Part shown: positions 58,446 through 64,000 of the stretch, piece by piece
Layout of the letters: each line of letters begins with the position of its first letter
Position numbering within the stretch: the first letter of the stretch is position 1
DNA from: Buddleja alternifolia
Lineage: Eukaryota; Streptophyta; Magnoliopsida; Lamiales; Scrophulariaceae
Reading direction: 5' to 3'
DNA: 64,000 bases
NCBI GenBank assembly: GCA_019426215.1
Contig: CM033396.1
Coordinates: 24,505,101-24,569,100, forward strand
The notes under the pieces: generated by a model
Seen by the model: only the letters and a program-made list of their open reading frames with translations
Told to the model about the DNA's origin: nothing
Databases searched by the model: none
Made by a program: the position numbers and the translations under genes

Positions 58446-59777
58446 ACCAATTCCTCCTTCTCTTTTAGTAGAGATAAATCCTTCCAGCTCACGGGTGCTT
58501 GGTAGTTCTCTGTTACTTTCCCACTCTACAAAAAAGTATCTACAAATCTTCTCTATTTCCTATACAACAATTAGAGGCAAAGAGAAAATTTTGCTCCAAA
58601 AGATTTGTATTCCAAATAGCACAGATTTTATGAGAAGTGTTCTACCTGCAAAAGAAAGATATTTTGCAGTCCATGAGATTATTCTTAAATTACTTTGATG
58701 AAGTTTTTAATCCAATATTTTCTTCAATTTAACTATGTCAATCAAAGCATTTAAATGAAGAAAATGATAAACAAATAACTCTAATATTTTATTGAAGAAT
58801 ATAGTATGATGTACATTTATCCCCATAAAATATTATAATTACTTTTCCCACGCCTAAGTACGGCTATTTTTCATCCGAACCTATTGGAAGCCTAACAGAC
58901 TCTAAAGACAAGATCTAAATGTTAGACACATATAAATACTGGGGGCCAATGACTTTTCCCAAAATACGAGCGTTGAACCATAATTATGCAAATTATAATG
59001 GATGGTAGGTGTACCTTATCTAAAAGAGGCAGAATTGCAAATTTCGCTCGGTAGGGTAAGGCCATTTTTGTTGTAGCCCCGCGTTTTATGCGAATTTAGA
59101 AATCATATGACTAAATAGACAAAGTTGCAACATTGGCATTTTTTAAAGCAACGATAGTCCCGCGCAAACTTATGAAAAGCTAATGGAAGGACTATTTAAA
59201 TATCCAACTTCACTTTGAACTATTCAACTTTTATCGAATACTTTCTAGATATTTTTTGTGTTTCATTTACACCCTTGAAAAATTAAAAAATAAAAAAGGA
59301 GAGGAAAAATTGCATCATCTTCCCAAGCCAAACCACCCGTGGTCTAACTCCTCCACTCCCCCTCCTGTGCCACCCAGCCCCGACCCTAGTCCTTATGCAT
59401 CACCCACCCCATCCTAGCCCCACTCACCCTTTCCCTCTCTGCGAGCCCCACTCACCCTTTCCCTCTCTTTCCAAGCCACCTATCCCTCCTCACATAAAAG
59501 TCATAGAATAAATTCTCTTTAGATGTTTACTATCCACATAATGATAATAGGATAATATGACGATCTCATGAAGTGAAATGCCGATATCACCATATTTGAT
59601 CTACCTATTCACAACTTGAATCAGATAGATGAGCCGATTCGATCCTACCTCCCATATAAGTACATTTAATGTATATATAATTCAAAAATTAATTAAATTA
59701 ATTACAAATAAGAAGGGGTCATGATTAACATCTACTTTTTACACAAAATACGACATAAGCTATATTTGTTGTAACTA
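58446..59777. other. AT-rich non-coding DNA, no gene seen
   Basis: No coherent ORF or RNA gene. A C/T-rich patch with CCACTCACCCTTTCCCTCTC twice lies at about 59400-59470, a short tandem duplication. Confidence 0.5.
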
Positions 59778-60570
59778 GGGAAAATTTCATTTTTCGTCCC
59801 CCAGTTTTACAAGAAATCCGATTTTGGTCCCTCAGTTAGATCTCTCATCAAATTTGGTTCCTCAGTTATCACTTTTTAATCAATTTTAGTCCCTCAGGCA
59901 ACTTTTAGGGTCAATTTAAAATATCAAAAATTACATTTTGCACCCCAAAAATATAAATTATGATAATTTTCACCCCAAAAAAGAATAACTAACAAATTTC
60001 ACCTTTTTATCATATTTTTAATTATGATATATTTATATATTTTTTAATTATGCATGAAATAAGACATGTTAAGGTATATTATAAATGTATATGAATACCA
60101 TAAAATTACACACATTGTTAAATTTATACATATCAAATGTATATATTTATATCAATCATGAACGCATATACATATGAAACTAAAATTAAAGCTTATGTTT
60201 TGAAAAATGAATTTGGTGGTTCATTTCAATCCAGATAATTTTCATATATAATGCTGTGTAAAATTTATTTTTATTAATTCTTATAGGAAAATTTGGAATC
60301 AGACTCTTTCTCAAGTTACAAAAATTGTTGAAAAATTATTGTATAAACTCGACGTTAAAAACCAAATGATTTAAATTACGACACATCTATAATAAAATAT
60401 ATAACATATCAATATGACATTAATTTGGACTCTTTGATATATTCAACACGCACATATAAATTCTTTTAAAAATTGCCCACTTTTTACACAAATTGTCTCT
60501 CTCTGTGTCTAAGTTTTACTTCAAGATTCAAGAACAACCGGCACTAGAATAGGCCTCTGTCTCTCTCTGC

Positions 60571-60614
<44 letters not shown>

Positions 60615-61202
60615 ACCTAGCTTCTAGATTTCTTCTCTTATTACTTAATTAATTACCCTTCCCACTTATTCTCTCTCTCTCGAACTCTTCTATTTTGTTT
60701 CACACACACAAATACACACATAAACACACACAGTTAGTGTGTGAGGATTGGAGAGTTTGATATTGAAGAGGAAAAAAATGGGGTTTTATTGGGCAAAGAC
60801 ATGCAATAATGAACAAAAATGGGGTTTTGTTCTCTCCATCGTGAAATCGAATATGATGTGTAATTTTATGATATATATATACACACACACACACATTTAT
60901 AATATATCTTAACATGTCTTATTTCATGCAAAATTAAAAAATAAGTAAATATATCATAATTAAAAATATGATAAAAGGGTGAAATTCATTAGTTATTCTT
61001 TTTTGGGGTGAAAATTATCATAATTTATGTTTTTGGGGTGTAAAATGCAATTTTAAATATTTTAATTGACCCCAAAACTTGCCTGAGGGACCAAAATGGA
61101 TTAAAAAGTGATGACTGAGGGACCAAATTTGATGAGAGATGTAACTAAGGGACCAAAATCGGATTTCTTGTAAAACTGGGGGACCAAAAATGAAATTTTC
61201 AC
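59778..61202. mobile_element. Mutator-like element with ~310-bp TIRs (Pack-MULE candidate)
   Basis: The left end GGGAAAATTTCATTTTT matches the inverted right end GTGAAAATTTCATTTTT, and similarity continues ~310 bp inward with indels. Flanks TTGTAACTA (59769-59777) and TTGTAATTA (61203-61211) agree in 8 of 9. The interior (about 60270-60890) is unlike the TIRs: CT-rich runs, (TA)n at 60574-60608, CACACA runs and an ATG context at 60778, resembling a promoter and 5' UTR. No transposase. Confidence 0.8.
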
Positions 61203-61211
61203 TTGTAATTA

Positions 61212-62375
61212 ATAATTTTTCAAATAATTATCATTTTCTTTAAAATAATTTTTCGTGTTTTGAAGTAATTTATATTGAAAACTTCTATAATATTTTTTTT
61301 CCTGCTTTCTTTTATTTAATAATTAAAAATAATTTTCTTTAAATCTGCAATAATAAATTTATCAATTTTTTATTCTTTTTTAGGGGATAAGCAATACAAA
61401 ATTTATTCAAGGGGGTGTTTGACACAAGCTTTATAGTTCAGGGCCAAAATTGCAATTTTTGAGTAATTTACCGTTAGCCACCATTAATTTTTGACAGAAA
61501 ATAAAGTACGGGACTAACTTTACTTAAAATAGGGACGAACGGGACTACTTTTAATATTACTTGTAGCACGAGCCTAAAACTAAAACGACCCTATATGCTT
61601 AATTATCCAATAATTAAACTAAATTTGGAATTTTGTCAAAACGATATTATATGTGATTTCAAATTACATTGAAAAATTGACAAATTTTGAAACATTAAAC
61701 AATTGGGGTTCTGTACAAAGTTAGCCACGGTAGTTAGGATAATATCTCAAAAAGAAACAATCTGCTTCATTATCTGAAATTGACAAATTTTTGAAACATT
61801 ATAAAACAATTGGGGTTGTGTACAATTTTATTGATAACTCAACTATACATGCAGCGTACTCCTAGTTAGAGTTCTATTGGTAACATGCAGCGTGTACAGT
61901 TTATCCTATATATCCAATTGTAGTTTTGGAAAAAGGGATAAGGAAACCGGGGAATCAAGTAGCTAGCCCGTTTACTTTGATAGCAATCTTACATCTTAGA
62001 TTGGTTTGTAGACACGAAGAGATAATTTCTCATCGAGATACTAAGTAATATAATAGAGCTTCTAATTAGTAAAAGAGGTTGACTTAAATAGAAGGGCTCT
62101 TTTTTGAAGAAAAATCGTGCTTATATATCATTCAATCGAAAGTTTACAATGCTTGGAATAAGACAATTCATATCGACTCAAATGATGTAGTAAGAACATT
62201 TGAAACACCAACTATCAAGTTTTTTTAAGATAACAAATCTTAAAAACTCACAAATGAACATAAGAACATTCTCGTGCAACTCCTATTCAAGGAGAGACGA
62301 AACTCTCATTCGAGAGAAAGCAAACTCTCATACGAGAGAGAGAAAAATCACTAAACAAAAAATCTAAAACGCTTT
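61212..62375. other. AT-rich non-coding DNA, no gene seen
   Basis: No supported coding or RNA feature. Contains a repeated phrase (AAATTGACAAATTTT...GAAACATTA...ACAATTGGGGTT) at about 61674-61710 and 61778-61815. Confidence 0.5.
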
Positions 62376-62881
62376 TGATGTGCACCAAAATATACCTAAG
62401 GGCACTATAGTAATTACATGTGTCCCCAAGCCGGGTCGGGTCGCCACCCGTGGGTGAGCATCCATGGATAAGCCGTCATACGAGGCCAAAAAGGGCGGAA
62501 GACTCACCAAAGATAATTGGGTTAGATTGTTAGCCCAAGTCCCAATAAGATATGTGATCATTAAGCCTGATGGGTTATTAATTAAACTATGCCCATGGCC
62601 CATAGCCACTACCATCTCCTTATAAATACCTTGGAGGAGTTGGGAGAGGGTCATTATCTACTTCCCCAGTAAAAATCCACTAGCTATTGAGAGTAACCCC
62701 ACAAAAGAACTGTGAATTGACTTGATCCCAGATACGTTGGGTATGTAGGCAGCTTGAAGTAACCGAGTGCAATCTATAAATTGTTCAACCCTCAACCTAG
62801 TTGTCGTGAGTTGGACCGGTTTCCTCACTCCATGTGGTCAATCACGTGACTTCAACTGTTTGACGATTTTTACCATCATCA
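62376..62881 (+). repeat. Tat-type 5' LTR
   Basis: TGATGTGCACC to TTTTTACCATCATCA, about 506 bp. TATA-like TTATAAATACC lies at about 62619-62629. The LTR end is three bases before the primer site; the start is inferred from the TG and typical LTR length. Confidence 0.7.
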
Positions 62882-62884
62882 GAT

Positions 62885-62902
62885 TGGCGCCATCTGTGGG
62901 AA
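62885..62902 (+). promoter_or_regulatory. Tat-type primer binding site
   Basis: TGGCGCCATCTGTGGGAA, the conserved primer-site sequence of many plant gypsy elements. I do not assign the tRNA with certainty. Confidence 0.75.
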
Positions 62903-62960
62903 CAATGTCTTAACCACTGAGTATGCAAACTAGGTAACAAGCTCGTATACTGAAGAGAGA

Positions 62961-64000
62961 ATGACCAGCCAACATCACCCGACTGCTGCTGATGGAACTC
63001 CCAACCCAGTGCCTGAGGATGGGCCCGGTCATCCAGAGGGGGAAGAAAATCCTCTCAGTGGTCAGACTAAGGGCGGAGGTCCGGAGGTAGCACACCTGAT
63101 CAGAGAGCAAAATGCACCACATGTTGTACCAGAGGTGATCCCACCCCTTACTTCCAGGGTGTTCGAGATCACCCAAGAGGCGCTACTTGCTCTGCTAGAG
63201 GATACCTTGGTGAGAGCCGCAGCAAGGGCTGTTCAGTAATAAGCCCGGGCACATCCTTCCCCGGCACTCCAAGGTCCAGCAGCTAGCAGGGGGCAAGACC
63301 TCCATGAGAGGAGCCGTCCGGAGGCTCCCCATCCCCAGGAGCAGGGGATGCAGGATCCGCCTCCATCGTCTGTTCGCAGAAGTACTGAGCCTCGTGAGAA
63401 GAGTCGCCATCATTGAGTGTCGCTAAGCCAATCCCCCCGCCGAGGTTGATAATCTCTGACCCCCGGAGGGATTGGTTCGAAAAGATCCAATTCCTCGGTG
63501 AATGGCACTGCCAGGGAAGAAGAGAACAGTGTCGCCTCACCCCCTGAGAGGCCATCAAGAGGCGGAGATAGAAGGCCAACGCCTCTCTGGTCTCCACATC
63601 GAGGTCGCATCTCCGTGATCCCCGAGGAGGCCTTGCCAAGGCGTGAAGGTCAAAGAAGGCGTGAATCTCTACGTGATAGAAGCCTGGAAGACTACGGGCG
63701 ATATGAGGACATGCAATTGGTGTTACTGGCTGAAATTTTAACAGAGTCTTTGCCCCTGGGTCTTAAATTCCACATGTAAGTGAGTATGGGGAGAGGGAGA
63801 CCCCCAAGAGCTTGTTGATAAGTTCGACACCAAGGCCGACATGTATGTCACCAGTGATGATTCAATCGACTGCCCGCTGGAACCATCGCCGGCCTCAAGC
63901 AGCTGACCAAACTTTTTCTCAATCACATTTTCATGAACAAGAAGTAACCCGAGACATCATCTTTCTTAGTCACTATGGTTCAAAAAGATGGTGAATCTTT
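62961..64000 (+). pseudogene. Tat-type gag, N-terminal part, broken
   Basis: ATG 62961 (MTSQHHPTAADGTPNP) opens 92 codons ending at TAA 63237-63239; the final part (FEITQEALLALLEDTL) is helical. Arginine- and proline-rich sequence continues in other frames (63498-63779). A gag-core-like segment near 63780-63860 (LVDKFDTKADMYVTSDD in mixed frames) resembles the start of gypsy gag. Several stops and frame changes; the element probably encodes nothing functional here. Confidence 0.6.

Larger units (their letters stand above)
62376..64000 (+). mobile_element. Tat-type Ty3/gypsy element, 5' part (continues beyond window)
   Basis: LTR, primer site and decayed gag start of a gypsy element. The primer-site region TGGCGCCATCTGTGGGAA and a GC-rich, proline- and arginine-rich gag start are typical of Tat-lineage elements. 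The right part lies outside the window. Confidence 0.75.

Overview
This window is repeat-dominated nuclear DNA of a flowering plant, most likely a eudicot. That rests on the mix of elements present: a caulimovirus-type endogenous pararetrovirus, Sirevirus, Athila and Tat retrotransposons, tRNA-derived SINEs and Mutator-type foldback elements. I found no host protein-coding gene, rRNA or functional tRNA. Almost all readable coding sequence belongs to transposable or viral elements in various stages of decay.

Layout. 1-~7960: an A-rich endogenous pararetrovirus (EPRV) on the + strand, its left end outside the window. It has the tail of a coiled-coil ORF, a movement/coat polyprotein, a badnavirus-type cysteine motif, protease-RT-RNase H and a transactivator-like ORF, then its own TATA box, poly(A) signal and tRNA-Met primer site. 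It is broken by two apparent one-base losses and one in-frame stop. 8519-8743: a SINE with perfect 18-bp target duplications. 9724-10809: a Mutator-like foldback element built of ~186-bp repeats. 12832-25561: a two-LTR Sirevirus (Ty1/copia) whose reverse transcriptase core has been deleted and which carries a long, possibly spliced, env-like region. 27433-45041: a copia element with a very long LTR (copia B), holding a SINE (30703-30891) and a truncated, reverse-oriented Athila (34530-43858) that inserted into the copia 3' LTR. A later deletion fused the Athila to the middle of the copia RT.

45042-48910: part of another copia element (copia C) with LTR, primer site and gag-protease. 49082-49340: a third SINE. 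49728-~51361: a related LTR (D). 51449-57522: a minus-strand copia element (E) with 5-bp target duplications and a scrambled interior, apparently invaded by another LTR element (G, LTR 54711-55916). 57848-58440: a solo LTR with 24-bp repeats upstream of its TATA box. 59778-61202: a long-TIR Mutator-like element whose middle resembles captured promoter/5' UTR sequence. 62376-64000: the LTR, primer site and decayed gag of a Tat-type gypsy element that runs off the window.

Most notable: (i) an ~88-bp block starting exactly at the tRNA-Met primer site is shared by the EPRV leader and the minus-strand LTR element at 54.6 kb; (ii) the EPRV combines a badnavirus-type second cysteine motif with a transactivator gene and has a UAA stop in a leaky CAA-UUA context between coat and protease; (iii) the Athila carries a GC-rich palindromic ~22-bp repeat at three unrelated places; (iv) the Sirevirus env-like region has two phase-consistent candidate introns; (v) the 59.8-61.2 kb foldback is a Pack-MULE candidate. 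All family assignments come from reading motifs by eye, without database searches.
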